Source: Chaunax sp. Z400 (lineage: Eukaryota > Chordata > Actinopteri > Lophiiformes > Chaunacidae). Taken from it: a DNA stretch of 64,000 nt. The position numbers and the translations under genes were made by a program. The notes below the pieces were generated by a model. It was not told the origin of the DNA, made no database searches, and saw only the letters and a program-made list of their open reading frames with translations. Of this stretch, positions 63,373 through 64,000 are shown in pieces. Numbering within the stretch: the first letter of the stretch is position 1; each line of letters starts with the position of its first letter. The DNA is taken from assembly GCA_037577475.1 (NCBI GenBank), contig CM075206.1, forward strand, positions 7,597,459 to 7,661,458. Direction: 5' to 3'.

Positions 63373-64000
63373 CTTTATTTGTTGCACTTTGGACATGTCT
63401 CTCTGATGGGTATAATTAAGTCCAAAGTTGATTATTTATTACTTTTGCAACCTTCACAGTAAAACTAACAAGTATGTGTGTCTGTGCATTGGAAAGAAAA
63501 TGTCCAAAATGGAGGTTGGACTTCATCTTGTACAACAAACATGACAATGCAGAGGAGAAAATGAGAACTAGAGAAAAGAACAAATTTCCAGGTTCATGGT
63601 TAGTTATGTTTGCAGATATCAATGACTACTATCAATCATACAAACACAGGAAAATAGTGTATTGTTCAGTGTAAATAATCACCTTATTTTACGGCGGCAT
63701 GATGAAACTCTCAAGTGTGGCCAATAATGTACCTTGAAATTGAGACTGAAATGGAGAAGGACAGACAAGGATTGGTGAGAAGAGGAGAGGCAGACAGTCT
63801 AGGCTTTAAAAGCGCATTTTGTCTCGTGTTCTGAAGCCTGCAAATGAGCTAACTGAAACCGAGGCCGTTTTTTTTTTCACTATGTAGTTCCCATCTGGTT
63901 TACAGTCTGACAGACGGCTCACCTCTCTCGGCTCAGCTCACCCCTGTATGTCATGAATTTCTGAGTGTGTTTGTAAAAATGTGTTTGTGGCTGTGAGACT

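Larger units (their letters stand above)
40940..64000 (-). other. Probable long SLC9A9 intron and flanking non-coding DNA; no coding exon found
   Basis: SLC9A9 has very large introns in vertebrates, and its next upstream exon (the LFRMWYSFDHKY region) is not found here. Both strands were read for its conserved membrane and tail motifs without a hit. Contents are degenerate mobile elements, microsatellites, a pyrimidine/purine tract pair and AT-rich DNA. Short exons could have been missed. Confidence 0.55.

Noticed and set aside
41000..64000. Search for CRISPR arrays, tRNA and rRNA genes, phage or bacterial-type operons across the window
   Set aside because: None seen. The DNA is vertebrate nuclear sequence, and no cloverleaf or spaced direct-repeat array was recognised by eye.

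Overview
This window is vertebrate nuclear DNA, most likely from a percomorph-type ray-finned fish. It has compact GT-AG-interrupted genes, long CA/TG microsatellites and repeat families typical of teleosts. All gene calls come from stitching exons by reading frame, splice site and similarity to proteins I know. No database was searched and the species is not determined.

Layout, left to right. (1) U2SURP (SR140), minus strand, 7930 down to 81: 23 coding exons giving 825 codons. The 3' SR-rich end runs off the left edge. (2) A head-to-head spacer of about 1 kb, then PCOLCE2, plus strand, 8925-16206: nine exons, 416 residues, complete. (3) TRPC1, minus strand, 30225 down to 17855: 13 coding exons, 783 residues, complete, tail-to-tail with PCOLCE2. 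(4) CHST2, plus strand, one coding exon at 34008-35279, head-to-head with TRPC1. (5) The 3' end of SLC9A9 (NHE9), minus strand, stop at 38675, with an upstream exon at 40874-40939. From about 41 kb to the right edge I find no convincing coding exon. This stretch is best read as SLC9A9 intron rich in degenerate mobile elements.

The genes do not form a pathway. They span splicing (U2SURP), procollagen processing (PCOLCE2), a cation channel (TRPC1), Golgi sulfation (CHST2) and endosomal Na+/H+ exchange (SLC9A9). They are a conserved neighbourhood, seen in human on 3q23-q24. Compared with the human order as I remember it, the U2SURP-PCOLCE2-TRPC1 block is inverted relative to CHST2-SLC9A9, and PAQR9 is absent from between U2SURP and PCOLCE2.

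No new multi-gene system is visible. The points most worth following are splice-related: a long TG repeat against the PCOLCE2 exon 7 acceptor, an unreported-looking in-frame 42-nt candidate exon in U2SURP, a GC-AG intron, and a possible acceptor switch at the SLC9A9 C-terminus. There is also a perfect 22-bp hairpin near the right edge.
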